A stretch of DNA of 64,000 nucleotides from Fredinandcohnia humi (lineage in GTDB: Bacteria; Bacillota; Bacilli; Bacillales; Bacillaceae_L): contig NZ_LMBW01000001.1 in NCBI RefSeq assembly GCF_001439915.1, positions 572,409 through 636,408 on the forward strand, written 5' to 3'. Positions 27,180 through 35,829 of the stretch are shown here, one piece after another. The notes beneath the pieces are model-generated. The model ran no database searches, had not been told where the DNA came from, and worked only from the letters and a program-made list of their open reading frames with translations. The stretch's first letter is position 1; every line of letters starts with the position of its first letter. A program made the translations under genes and the position numbers.

Positions 27180-27816
27180 AAATGCGATGCTTTTATACGC
27201 TGTAACCGACCGTACCTGGACAGGCAATCAGACCTTAGTTGAGCAAGTCGAAGCAGCACTTAAGGGTGGAATTACCTTCTTACAGCTTCGGGAAAAAAGT
27301 TTAGACTATGATGAATTTTTACAGGAAGCGATTGAACTTAAAAGGTTATCTGGTTTATATCGTGTACCATTTGTTATTAACGACAATGTCGAGATTGCGT
27401 TAGCATGTGATGCAGATGGCATACATGTTGGGCAAGAGGATATGCCGGTTGAAAAAGTCCGTGAGTCAATTGGTCCGGATAAAATTCTTGGAGTGTCGGC
27501 ACAAAATGTGGAACAGGCAATTGCTGCTGAAGAAGCGGGTGCTGATTATCTCGGTATCGGTTCTGTATTTCCAACAAGCACGAAGGGAGATGCTATACCG
27601 ATGACAGTTGAAACCGTTCGAGAAATTTGCAGAAGTGTATCGATTCCGATTGTTGCAATCGGTGGAATTAATAAAACGAATATATTGGAGTTAAGTGGAA
27701 GTGGGGTTGACGGAGTTGCTGTTGTATCAGCGATCTTTGCTCAGTCCGATATCACGGGAGCAACTAAAGAATTACGAAAGCTTTCGACTGAGATGGTAGG
27801 GAGAGATGGGATATGA
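27166..27816 (+). CDS. thiE: Thiamine-phosphate synthase
   Basis: Joins hydroxymethylpyrimidine diphosphate and thiazole phosphate into thiamine phosphate. It has the barrel signatures GGITFLQLREKS, VPFVINDNVEIALACDADGIHVGQEDM, ILGVSAQN, ADYLGIGSVFPTSTKGDA and VAIGGIN, and 216 aa. The start is a TTG at 27166 inside the thiM end, with AAGGTGGG eight bases upstream; the first ATG would cut off conserved residues. It overlaps thiD by four bases. Confidence 0.95.
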   Translation: MKIDKNAMLLYAVTDRTWTGNQTLVEQVEAALKGGITFLQLREKSLDYDEFLQEAIELKRLSGLYRVPFVINDNVEIALACDADGIHVGQEDMPVEKVRESIGPDKILGVSAQNVEQAIAAEEAGADYLGIGSVFPTSTKGDAIPMTVETVREICRSVSIPIVAIGGINKTNILELSGSGVDGVAVVSAIFAQSDITGATKELRKLSTEMVGRDGI

Positions 27817-28592
27817 AAAAGGTACTGACGATTGCAGGCTCTGACTGCAGTGGGGGAGCCGGGATACAAGCGGATATTAAAACAATCACCGCTCATAAAA
27901 TGTATGCAATGAGTGCAATCACAGCTCTCACTGCTCAAAACACAACGGGCGTGTATGGGGTGCTTGATTCGACTCCCGAATTTGTCGGTCAGCAGCTTGA
28001 TTGTATTATGACTGATATTTTTCCTGATAGTGTAAAAATAGGGATGGTGTCCTCACCTGAGATTATTCAAAAAATCGTTGAGAAGCTTGAAGAATATCAA
28101 CCTCAAAACATTGTCGTGGACCCAGTCATGATTTCTACAAGTGGAAGTAGATTATTGAGTGAATCAGCGATGGATGCCTTGATTACTAGATTAATTCCAC
28201 TTGCCACTGTTATTACACCAAATTTACATGAGGCCCAAGCACTTTGTGGTATGGAGATCCACACAAAGGAGGACATGCAAGTGGCTGCCCAAAAATTATC
28301 CGAAACGTATAAGGGTGCCATTTTAATTAAAGGGGGGCATCTTGAGGATACGGCAGATGATCTCTTATACAGCGATGGGGAATTCACCTGGTTCCCAGGT
28401 TCACGAATTGATAACCCGAATTCTCATGGCACAGGTTGCACGCTATCCTCAGCGATTGCATGTAATTTAGCAGAAGGATTGGATATAAAATCAAGTATTC
28501 ATGAGGCAAAACGTTATATTACGGGGGCGTTGGCAGCGGGTCTTGACCTAGGAAAGGGAAGCGGACCATTGAATCATTGTTATGCACTATAA
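27813..28592 (+). CDS. thiD: Bifunctional hydroxymethylpyrimidine / phosphomethylpyrimidine kinase
   Basis: Phosphorylates HMP to HMP-PP, the other substrate of ThiE. It is a ribokinase-fold protein with LTIAGSDCSGGAGIQADIKT at the N-terminus, VVDPVMISTSGSRLL and the anion-hole NSHGTGCTLSSAIA near 210. The length is 259 aa. The start overlaps the thiE stop (ATGA). Last gene of the operon. A pyridoxal-kinase-type ThiD is similar, but the linkage to thiM and thiE fits the thiamine role. Confidence 0.94.
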   Translation: MKKVLTIAGSDCSGGAGIQADIKTITAHKMYAMSAITALTAQNTTGVYGVLDSTPEFVGQQLDCIMTDIFPDSVKIGMVSSPEIIQKIVEKLEEYQPQNIVVDPVMISTSGSRLLSESAMDALITRLIPLATVITPNLHEAQALCGMEIHTKEDMQVAAQKLSETYKGAILIKGGHLEDTADDLLYSDGEFTWFPGSRIDNPNSHGTGCTLSSAIACNLAEGLDIKSSIHEAKRYITGALAAGLDLGKGSGPLNHCYAL

Positions 28593-28618
28593 AAAAGTGG
28601 GGGAGCCCCCACTTTTTA
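28590..28618. terminator. Convergent bidirectional terminator
   Basis: AAAAAGTGGG and CCCACTTTTT form a strong stem between thiD and the methyltransferase gene; it works for both strands. Confidence 0.85.
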
Positions 28619-29386
28619 TAATTTTGTAGCTTTTAACACGACTGCTTCCCCTTGGAAGGAAATGATTTTATGATTCTCGAATTGGATCCGAAACTTTTGT
28701 TTGATTTGATCGGAAGCGTTCAGCATGTATTCGGTCAGTTCAGATTTCTCTTGATCTAACAAATGCATGCGGTCACACCAGCTTTCAAATGTAAAAGTCT
28801 TTTCAAAACGATAGAGTTCTTGGATTTCAAAGCCCACATTTTCTAGCATTTGGAGCCACTCGGTCTTTTTCCAAGCACGGAAATGACTATAGTCTCGCTT
28901 TTTTTCTACTGTATTATAAAACTCATCAAATTCATCTTTTTCAGGAGCCACATTATCATCTAATAGAAACTTACCTTCTTTTTTTAAAACACGTGATACT
29001 TCACCTACGAAGCTGTTAATGTTAGGAAAATGATGAGGTGCAATTCGGCAAGTTACGATATCGAATGTTTCATCTGCGAATGGTAGTTTTTCAGCATCAC
29101 CCTCCACAAAATCTACATTAAGATGGCCATTTCCTTTAATAAATTTTTCAGCAACAGCTAACATTTCTGGTGTTAAATCGAACGCTGTAACTTTTCCTAC
29201 AAGAGGAGCGAGTGCATTCGCAGTATGTCCACCTCCAGTAGCTATGTCAAGAGCGATTTCCGTGCCTTTGGCGTCAGCCAATGAAACCAATGTTTGTAAA
29301 TCTCCACCTTTACGATGACCTTCACTTGTTACGTAAGATGCAGCGCTTCGACCAAATTGCTTTTGAACGTCTTTTTTAATGTCCAT
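28616..29386 (-). CDS. Class I SAM-dependent methyltransferase (UbiE/YcgJ-like)
   Basis: A 256-aa protein with the Rossmann-like SAM motif ALDIATGGGHTANALAP, followed by VTAFDLTPEMLAVAEKF, VEGDAEKLPFADETFDIVTCRIAPHHF and FLLDDNVAPEKDEF. The ATG at 29386 follows GGGGG at suitable spacing and is preferred to a TTG five codons upstream. It is monocistronic and convergent with the thi operon, but is not needed for thiamine synthesis. The methyl acceptor is unknown. Confidence 0.85.
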   Translation of the reverse strand: MDIKKDVQKQFGRSAASYVTSEGHRKGGDLQTLVSLADAKGTEIALDIATGGGHTANALAPLVGKVTAFDLTPEMLAVAEKFIKGNGHLNVDFVEGDAEKLPFADETFDIVTCRIAPHHFPNINSFVGEVSRVLKKEGKFLLDDNVAPEKDEFDEFYNTVEKKRDYSHFRAWKKTEWLQMLENVGFEIQELYRFEKTFTFESWCDRMHLLDQEKSELTEYMLNASDQIKQKFRIQFENHKIISFQGEAVVLKATKL

Positions 29387-29670
29387 CCCTTTATCCCCCA
29401 ATACACATGATACCTTTATCTTATAGGAAAATTTTACATAAGGAAATTATAAAAAGGTTATAAAATGAGATAAGAAAAGGTTATGACACCTAAACCATGG
29501 GTGCTAATAAAAGGGAAAGGGCTACTTAGAATTTATAATATAAACGCCCACGTTTTAGTAACGGGTTCTATTTTGAGGTGCAAACAAGAAAAACACACTG
29601 TAAATCACTCAAATATTCGCAACAAAAATAGCAGAGCAATTTTGAACATGAAAAAGTTCTGGCAATCGGA

Positions 29671-30340
29671 CATTCGGACAGCAACGCCAGATTTCCTTCT
29701 TGTGTTGTCCGAATCAAGGTTTCATTCGGACAGCAACGCCAGATTTCCCGCTTGTGTTGTCCGAATTAAAGTGTCATTTGGACAGCAACGCCAGATTTCC
29801 TGCTTGTGTTGTCCGAATTAAAGTGTCATTTGGACAGCTACGCTAGATTTCCTACTTGTGTTGTCCGAATCAAGGCGTCATTCGGACAGCAACGCCAGAT
29901 TTCCTGCTTGTGTTGTCCGAATCAAGGCGTCATTCGGACAGCTATGCCAGATTTCCTTCTTGTGTTGTCCGAATCAAGGCGTCATTCGGACAGCTATGCC
30001 AGATTTCCAGCTTGTGTTGTCCGAATCAAGGCTTCATTCGGACAGCAACGCCAGATTTCCAGCTTGTGTTGTCCGAATCAAGGCGTCATTCGGATAGCTA
30101 TGCCAGATTCCCAGCTTGTGTTGTCCGAATTAAGGTTTCATTCGGACAGCAACGCCAGATTTCCAGCTTGTGTTGTCCGAATCAAGGCGTCATTCGGACA
30201 GCTATGCCAGATTTCCTTCTTGTGTTGTCCGAATCAAGGTTTCATTCGGACAGCTATGCCAGATTTCCTGCTTGTGTTGTCCTAATCAAGGCTTCATTCG
30301 GACAGCTTTAACAATTTCCTAGTCTCGCAGTCCGATAGGC
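29671..30340. repeat. Tandem repeat array 2, exact 52-bp period, 12 units plus a degenerate 13th
   Basis: Units start with CATTCGGACAGC (or close variants) at 29671 and then every 52 bases without a single indel to 30295 (12 x 52 = 624). Each unit contains the inverted repeat ATTCGGA ... TCCGAAT with inner CAAC/GTTG, so every unit can fold into one hairpin. Variation is concentrated in the middle words (GCAACGCC/GCTATGCC) and the linker. Open frames of 79-159 codons in the array are a by-product of the repeat and are not called as genes. Confidence 0.95.
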
Positions 30341-30428
30341 AATTTAACTCAAATAACGCTTAAGTTAGTAAAAAAATAAACTCAGCCTTTTATTTTAAAT
30401 TGCCAAATGACGAACAGTTTAGTACAAA

Positions 30429-30468
30429 AAATAGCAGATTGAGAAACTTTATTCTCAATCTGCTATTT
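30429..30468. other. Perfect 17-bp hairpin
   Basis: AAATAGCAGATTGAGAA and its exact inverse surround a 6-base loop. It lies after repeat array 2 and before the histidine kinase terminator. It could be a bidirectional terminator with weak T tracts. Confidence 0.6.
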
Positions 30469-30509
30469 GACATGTAATTTGCAATGCAGTTTGTGACGTT
30501 AAACTATCA

Positions 30510-30541
30510 GAAAGCTGATAAATCAATGTTTATCAGCTTTC
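30510..30541. other. Perfect 13-bp hairpin
   Basis: GAAAGCTGATAAA and TTTATCAGCTTTC surround a 6-base loop, 41 bases after the previous hairpin. No gene is seen between. Confidence 0.6.
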
Positions 30542-30608
30542 AAAAATTGTTACGATATTCGCTGTTATTGATGGTGCTAAAAGTATGTTGTGTACCCGAA
30601 AAGAAAAT

Positions 30609-30632
30609 GGCCCCACGTTTAGGCGTGGGGCT
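30609..30632 (-). terminator. Hairpin terminator overlapping the histidine kinase stop codon
   Basis: GCCCCACG/CGTGGGGC stem; the stop codon of the minus-strand kinase gene (30619-30621) is in the loop. Read on the minus strand, ATTTTCTTTTC follows. Confidence 0.7.
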
Positions 30633-31881
30633 CATTGATGGAAAGAACGGAAGGAAATTGAAAGGTGAATTCGGTTCCTTCTCCAACTGTACTTTTAACA
30701 CGAATCGTGCCATTCATTGCTTTTACTATACTATAGACGACCATCATGCCAAGACCGGTTCCTTTTGCCCCTTTTGTAGAATAATACGGCTCACCAAGCC
30801 GTTCAATCTGTTCTTTCGTCATTCCAACACCTGTATCTCTAATCACAATTGTTACATCGGAGCGGTCATAGGTGGTCTCGACAAATAATCGCCCCCCACC
30901 TGGCATGGCCTCAATTGCATTTTTCATAACATTGATAAAGCATTGGTGGAACTTCTGACGGTCTCCTTCAATCGAACCAATCAAGGAAAAATACGTAATC
31001 ACTTCCACGGAATGCTGATTTGCGGTTGGCCTTAAAATTGAAATGACCTGTTGCAATTCTCGCTTAATCTGAAGCGTTTCAACAGTTTCTAGTGCCGGCT
31101 TTGAAAAAGTCAAATAATCTTGAATTACCCTTTCAGCAGAAGCTAATTCTTCTTTTATAATTAATAGGTATTCCTTTTGTTTATGGCGGGGGAGGGTATT
31201 TGACATCAATAATTGCACAAACCCCATTGCGGCTGTCAAAGGATTTCTAATTTCATGCGAAATCGCCGCCCCCATTTGTTCAACAGCCTGTAATTTTTCA
31301 GATTTTAAAGCTGTTTGACGCAGAAGAAGATTTTTTCGGACAAATTCAAATAAATAAGATAAGATAGCGATTCCCAGTGCTGGAACAAGTGAATAAGCAA
31401 ACCAAGCATCAAAAAGGCTAACAGGTGGTGTGAAAACTTGCATCGCTGCTACAGTAATGACTGAAAGTAAAAAGGTAAGTAAAACAGCAATGTAAACGCG
31501 CTTATTAGAATTTTGTTTCCAAAACCACGGATAGAGCCTCCATAATATAAAGGCAAGAGGTAAATATAATAGAGTAGTCGCAAACAACCCCAAATCTATC
31601 CCGTAGATGGCCCTGCTTATGATCACTGCAATTGATACGAAAGGACCGATCCCGAGGTAGAGCCCGCCAATTATTACAGGGATTAGGCGGAGGTCAAAAT
31701 GAAAAGATGGTGAAGGCTTAAATGAAAATGTGATACATACAAATAAAAGCACAATACAGCCTAATAAAGCCTCCCATTTTGAAATCGTCAGGTTTCTTTT
31801 TCGTTCAAACCAGATTAAGCCGATAAATAATAAGATCATAATTAAGGCCAAGTTAAATAATAAATGCTTTGTAATTTCCAT
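30619..31881 (-). CDS. Sensor histidine kinase with five-to-six-helix membrane sensor (KinB-like)
   Basis: 420 aa. Residues 1 to about 180 hold around six hydrophobic helices resembling the 5TM-5TMR LytS-type sensor (FHFDLRLIPVIIGGLYLGIGPFVSIAVIISRAIYG). The cytoplasmic part has the H-box GAAISHEIRNPLTAAMGFVQLL (His about 215), an N-box INVMKNAIEAM, and the G boxes IRDTGVGMTKEQ and STKGAKGTGLGMMVVYSIV. No response regulator gene is adjacent, which fits KinB-type sporulation kinases that feed the phosphorelay. AAGGTGG precedes the ATG. Confidence 0.88.
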   Translation of the reverse strand: MEITKHLLFNLALIMILLFIGLIWFERKRNLTISKWEALLGCIVLLFVCITFSFKPSPSFHFDLRLIPVIIGGLYLGIGPFVSIAVIISRAIYGIDLGLFATTLLYLPLAFILWRLYPWFWKQNSNKRVYIAVLLTFLLSVITVAAMQVFTPPVSLFDAWFAYSLVPALGIAILSYLFEFVRKNLLLRQTALKSEKLQAVEQMGAAISHEIRNPLTAAMGFVQLLMSNTLPRHKQKEYLLIIKEELASAERVIQDYLTFSKPALETVETLQIKRELQQVISILRPTANQHSVEVITYFSLIGSIEGDRQKFHQCFINVMKNAIEAMPGGGRLFVETTYDRSDVTIVIRDTGVGMTKEQIERLGEPYYSTKGAKGTGLGMMVVYSIVKAMNGTIRVKSTVGEGTEFTFQFPSVLSINEPHA

Positions 31882-32098
31882 AATCCACCTTCGACATTTA
31901 GTAGTAAGGTTTTACAATATATCAAATAGTTTGACAATATATAATCCTATTATAATACAGATTAAATTACTTTGCTTGAAATTAGTGAATTTTTTGGAAA
32001 AAATCCGTAAATTTGGAATGGCACTTATTTCCTATATTTGTATTCTGCAAAAACCATCATTTTTCGACAAAAAAGATTAGAACAGATAAAAACACGAA

Positions 32099-32137
32099 AA
32101 ACCTGCTTAGATTCCGCTGAGCAGGTTTCTTTTACAC
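32099..32137 (-). terminator. Terminator after the XRE/TPR regulator
   Basis: AACCTGCT and AGCAGGTT pair; on the minus strand the stem is followed by TTTTTCG. Confidence 0.75.
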
Positions 32138-32158
32138 CAACTGATGTTCTTTTCATAA

Positions 32159-33400
32159 TCAATCGTTATTTTCATCTTTTGAAGACATAATTTTATGATA
32201 GTTTTCCAAACTAAATTCTTTATAGGGCGAGTCAGGCAGATGATCAAATAAATCAACTGCTTTTTTTGCTGCAGAAAGAGCGTCTTCGTCCTTGCCAAGT
32301 TCAACAAGGCAAAGGGCAATAAAGGTGTCTTTTAAATAAAATTGTGATAAGTCGAACGGATGCCGGTGATAATCAGGGATCTCAACTTGATTTAAATAAT
32401 CAATTGCTTCTTTATATCGACCAAGCCCTCGTAATGCCTTTCCTTTTTCTAGATAAAACCATTCCTTAAATTGTTGTTGATGAAATTCCGGTTTCGTTAA
32501 AAACTGATCAACGATTTCAAGGGCTGTACTGTAATCATGCTTTACAGAAGTAAGGGATTCAATGTAAAAGAGTTGTGACGTAATCTTAGACATTTTATCA
32601 TCAGAAAACTCAGCATACAGCTTCAACTTATTCAAATAATGTTCATGTAATTCCAGGTCATTAGCCATCATCGAATAGGCAGCAGCAAGCCTGTATAAAT
32701 CATCAATTAAATAAAAGATTTTATTTTTTTGTGAAAACGAAATCGCTTCATCCATGACACGCTTCGCCGACTCAATATCACCTACTGCAAAGTATAGGAC
32801 AGCTTCTTGATAATCAAGGTCTAATCTTGAAACAGGATCGATAAACACATGTTTTTTCTCAATTACCTTACGTTCGTGGAGGATTGTAGCTAGTGAATCC
32901 TCGTATTGATAGTCCATGAAATGAACGAGTCCCCGAAAGACGGCGATACTTGTCCTTTTGGGCGTGACATTCATTTGGTCGTAAAGTAGGGCAGCCTGTT
33001 CAAGTGGTTGTTTCCAATCCCCTTGTTTTTCCCAATAAAGACTATAACCATATAACTCCAGTAATCGTGCAGCCACATAACCTTGTTTTAATTGAAGAAC
33101 AAACGGTTCAATTAGTGTAATAAGATTTTTATATTTATCAGGATTGTCTTCTCTATCAATAACATATATTTTTTCCGCTTGATCCAATATATCTTGCAAT
33201 TCATCAAAATTCACTTCATTTAATAGCTGCGATAACTCAATCTCAAGTCTTTCCGCGATATAGGTTAAACTCTCCATTGAAGGATTTGCTTTATTATTTT
33301 CAATAAGGCTCAGCATGCCTTTTGTCAATTTTGTTCCTGCGAGCTCTTCTAGGGTTAATTTTTTTTGTTTGCGTAATTTACGAATGCGTTCACCAAGCAT
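32159..33400 (-). CDS. XRE-family regulator with C-terminal TPR repeats
   Basis: 413 aa. A lambda-repressor-type helix-turn-helix fills residues 3-60 (LGERIRKLRKQKKLTLEELAGTKLTKGMLSLIENNKANPSMESLTYIAERLEI). The rest is a chain of helical TPR-like repeats (EAVLYFAVGDIESAKRVMDEAI, YLEKGKALRGLGRYKEAIDYL). This layout matches peptide-responsive RRNPP regulators as well as transporter-linked repressors. Divergent from an MFS exporter, with two identical 17-bp operators in the shared promoter region, so it most likely controls that gene. No small secreted signal-peptide gene was seen nearby. Confidence 0.85.
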   Translation of the reverse strand: MLGERIRKLRKQKKLTLEELAGTKLTKGMLSLIENNKANPSMESLTYIAERLEIELSQLLNEVNFDELQDILDQAEKIYVIDREDNPDKYKNLITLIEPFVLQLKQGYVAARLLELYGYSLYWEKQGDWKQPLEQAALLYDQMNVTPKRTSIAVFRGLVHFMDYQYEDSLATILHERKVIEKKHVFIDPVSRLDLDYQEAVLYFAVGDIESAKRVMDEAISFSQKNKIFYLIDDLYRLAAAYSMMANDLELHEHYLNKLKLYAEFSDDKMSKITSQLFYIESLTSVKHDYSTALEIVDQFLTKPEFHQQQFKEWFYLEKGKALRGLGRYKEAIDYLNQVEIPDYHRHPFDLSQFYLKDTFIALCLVELGKDEDALSAAKKAVDLFDHLPDSPYKEFSLENYHKIMSSKDENND

Positions 33401-33434
33401 GGGGAATAGGCACTCTCCTTATTTTTAGTCTTAA

Positions 33435-33505
33435 GTTTAATTATATTAAACTTTTTGTTGAAAAGATAGTAAAAGGATGTTATGATTTGTTTAATTATAT
33501 TAAAC
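33435..33505. promoter_or_regulatory. Twin operators flanking the MFS promoter
   Basis: The dyad GTTTAATTATATTAAAC occurs twice, at 33435-33451 and 33489-33505 (54 bp apart), and the match extends four more bases (TTTT) downstream. Between them lie -35 TTGAAA (33459-33464), a 16-bp spacer and -10 TATGAT (33481-33486). The second copy would cover the start point, a typical repressor layout. Confidence 0.75.
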
Positions 33506-33529
33506 TTTTCCGTTAATGGAGGAATTAAC

Positions 33530-34831
33530 ATGAATGAAGAACAGAAGCTTAAAAGGGCAACGTATCATTTATTTACATTCACAATCAGTAAAATCATTTC
33601 CTCATTTGGTGCACAGGTATACGCATTTGCAATTAGTTTTTATATACTTCAATTAACAGGATCTGCAACAAGCTTCGCAACAAATCTAATTTGTAACCTT
33701 TTACCAAGAGCACTTGTCGCACCGCTTGCAGGTTATGCGGCAGACAAATTTTCTCGAAAAAAAATCGTGATAATCTCACAGCTTGTGACAACATTAGCGA
33801 TTATCGGACTTTTTGTGGTAAGCATAACCTATGGCCTATCACTGATTGCAATTTACACGACAACAGTCGTATTATCGATCGCAACTTCATTTACAGGTGT
33901 AACCTTTACATCATCGGTTACCGGCTTGGTTGACGAGGATCGAATTCAAAGAGCGATGTCACTTAATCAAATTTCGATGTCATTTGCAGCAATTGGTAGC
34001 CCTGCAGTTGGCGGACTCCTATACGGTACCGTGTCAATGGAAGTATTTTTAGGAATGTATATCGTAGCTTCTGTGCTTGCTATTATCCTTGAATCAACAA
34101 TGAACTTCAACCTGTTCTCAAAACGAAAAGCTAAAGAAGATCAGGATCAACAAGAAACAATGTGGCAAAGCATGAAAGCAGGTATTACCTATTTAAAAAC
34201 GAAACAGGTTCTTATGACGATGATTTGGATATCATTAATCATTAACTTCTTATTCGGCGCATTCGAGGTTGGTTACTCGTTCATCTTAATTGAAAAATTA
34301 AAGTTTGCTTCCCAGCATTTTGGATTTACAGAAGGAGCATTTGCAGTAGGAATGCTACTATTTTCAATTTATTTCTCGGTTCGAAAAGAAGTTAAGTATC
34401 CATTCCTTGTATCAAAACGTGGAATCCTTGGTTTGGGGGTCATTATGGGGGCGATGGCAGTACCATTAATGATTTCATGGTCCTATTGGTCAATCTTTGC
34501 ATACTATTTTGTAGCAATGTTTGCATTCGGTTCCATGATCATTGTTGTCAATACACCACTCCAAGTGATGATGCAAAAAATGATTGACGATGACTACAAA
34601 GGGCGCGTGTTCTCAATTTTGGAATCAATGGCTGTTGCCTTAATGCCACTTGGAATGATCATTTTTGGCTATTTGTATGACGTGTTACCAGGTCAATACA
34701 TCCTCATCACTTCAGCTGTAGTCTTAATTGGAGTCGTATTAGTCCTTGCAAGACCAAGTGTTGTTCGAAAAGCACATCCAGAATTAAATGAAAAGCAAAC
34801 TGTCATGGAAAAAGCTAGCAGTGCTATATAA
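33530..34831 (+). CDS. MFS transporter (probable drug/metabolite exporter)
   Basis: 433 aa with about 12 hydrophobic helices. The loop 2-3 motif APLAGYAADKFSRKKIVIISQL is the MFS signature, and the general layout resembles the macrolide-efflux/enterobactin-exporter type (MefA/EntS). The ATG at 33530 has ATGGAGG upstream; the open frame starts 16 codons earlier without a good site. Expression should be controlled by the divergent XRE/TPR regulator. The substrate is unknown. Confidence 0.88.
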   Translation: MNEEQKLKRATYHLFTFTISKIISSFGAQVYAFAISFYILQLTGSATSFATNLICNLLPRALVAPLAGYAADKFSRKKIVIISQLVTTLAIIGLFVVSITYGLSLIAIYTTTVVLSIATSFTGVTFTSSVTGLVDEDRIQRAMSLNQISMSFAAIGSPAVGGLLYGTVSMEVFLGMYIVASVLAIILESTMNFNLFSKRKAKEDQDQQETMWQSMKAGITYLKTKQVLMTMIWISLIINFLFGAFEVGYSFILIEKLKFASQHFGFTEGAFAVGMLLFSIYFSVRKEVKYPFLVSKRGILGLGVIMGAMAVPLMISWSYWSIFAYYFVAMFAFGSMIIVVNTPLQVMMQKMIDDDYKGRVFSILESMAVALMPLGMIIFGYLYDVLPGQYILITSAVVLIGVVLVLARPSVVRKAHPELNEKQTVMEKASSAI

Positions 34832-34841
34832 CGGAGTTGGG

Positions 34842-34870
34842 CCTTCTCTGAATAGGGGAAGGCTTTTATT
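34842..34870 (+). terminator. Terminator after the MFS gene
   Basis: GCCTTCTCT and GGGGAAGGC pair around GAATA, followed by TTTTATT. Confidence 0.7.
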
Positions 34871-34882
34871 ATGAACATAATA

Positions 34883-34957
34883 TGACAATGTGTCATTTAG
34901 AGTTGACTTATGACACCGTGTCATATAGACTGTAAATAGTGAGGTGACACGATGTCA
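34883..34957. promoter_or_regulatory. Three TetR-type operators around a promoter
   Basis: TGACAATGTGTCA (34883-34895), TGACACCGTGTCA (34911-34923) and TGACACGATGTCA (34945-34957) are near-identical dyads. The middle one sits between -35 TTGACT (34903-34908) and the -10 region TATAGACT (34924-34931), and the third reaches the start codon of the 39-aa ORF. The TetR gene at 35830 in the same operon is the obvious repressor. Confidence 0.75.
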
Positions 34958-35076
34958 TGTTAAATGCTGAATCTAAAAATGAACTAAACAAACTGAAACT
35001 GCGTGAGCTTGTGAAAAAGCTTCAACAGCTTGGTGTCAAGGCTTCAATCATCAAGAAACCAATACCTTTACAATGA
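34957..35076 (+). CDS. Small ORF, 39 aa, leading the alarmone synthetase operon
   Basis: An ATG at 34957 preceded by GAGGTGA opens a frame starting MLNAESKNELNKLKLREL and ending IIKKPIPLQ. It looks helical, charged and soluble. Its TGA stop is built into the TGAGGAG ribosome binding site of the alarmone synthetase gene, which suggests coupled translation. Operator 3 covers its start. No homologue was recognised; it may be a leader peptide or a small partner protein. Confidence 0.5.
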   Translation: MLNAESKNELNKLKLRELVKKLQQLGVKASIIKKPIPLQ

Positions 35077-35085
35077 GGAGACCAA

Positions 35086-35808
35086 ATGATGGCTGTAGGA
35101 AATAGAATGGATCAGATAAAAGATATGAAAGTGGAGCTTATACGATTTATGATGTCTTATAAGTTTGCGCTTGAAGAAATGATGACAAAAATCAATATTC
35201 TAAAGCAGGAGTTTCAATATATACACGATTATAACCCAATTGAACATGTATCATCGCGATTAAAGTCTCCGGAAAGTATATTAAATAAAGTGAACCGCAA
35301 AGGATATGACTTTTCAATCGGGTCAATCAAAAAAGATATCCGTGATATTGCTGGGATTCGAATCGTTTGTTCATACATTCCCGATATTTATAAAATCAGT
35401 GAAATGTTACAACAACAAAAGGATGTAACGTTAATTGAATGTAAGGATTATATTAAAAATCCAAAGCCAAATGGGTATCAAAGCTTGCATCTGATCGTAC
35501 AAATCCCAATTTTTATGTCCGACCGTGAGGATCATGTCTTCGTTGAAATTCAAATTCGAACAATTGCAATGGATTTCTGGGCAAGCTTGGAGCATAAAAT
35601 TTATTACAAATACAATAAAGAAATCCCTCAACATATGAAGGATGAATTAAAAGAAGCAGCTGTTACAGCATCACAATTAGATAAAAAAATGGAAAAGCTC
35701 CAGAAAGAAATGAACCAACTAAAAGAATCGGCGAAAACGGAAAATTTCAATATAAATGAAGGACAATTCCGTCTTCCAGCCGACTTATTATCGTTTGTCA
35801 ATCAATAG
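35086..35808 (+). CDS. Small alarmone synthetase (RelP/YwaC-like GTP pyrophosphokinase)
   Basis: A 240-aa single-domain (p)ppGpp synthetase lacking the hydrolase and regulatory domains of Rel. It shows YKFALEEMMTKINILKQEFQYIHDYNPIEHVSSRLKSPESI, SIKKDIRDIAGIRIVCSYIPDIY, the substrate loop KPNGYQSLHLIVQIP and EIQIRTIAMDFWASLEHKIYYKYN. These match B. subtilis YwaC (RelP) more closely than YjbM. There is a roughly 30-residue C-terminal extension after the conserved core. In B. subtilis ywaC is under cell-wall-stress sigma control; here a co-transcribed TetR repressor with three operators is likely to control it. Confidence 0.9.
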   Translation: MMAVGNRMDQIKDMKVELIRFMMSYKFALEEMMTKINILKQEFQYIHDYNPIEHVSSRLKSPESILNKVNRKGYDFSIGSIKKDIRDIAGIRIVCSYIPDIYKISEMLQQQKDVTLIECKDYIKNPKPNGYQSLHLIVQIPIFMSDREDHVFVEIQIRTIAMDFWASLEHKIYYKYNKEIPQHMKDELKEAAVTASQLDKKMEKLQKEMNQLKESAKTENFNINEGQFRLPADLLSFVNQ

Positions 35809-35829
35809 GTAAAAGGGGGTCTAGTGTAA

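Noticed and set aside
29483-30311. Several overlapping plus-strand open frames (79-159 codons) with repeated peptide units
   Set aside because: They follow the 52-bp array, are open in all three frames because the period is not a multiple of three, and have no good ribosome binding site.
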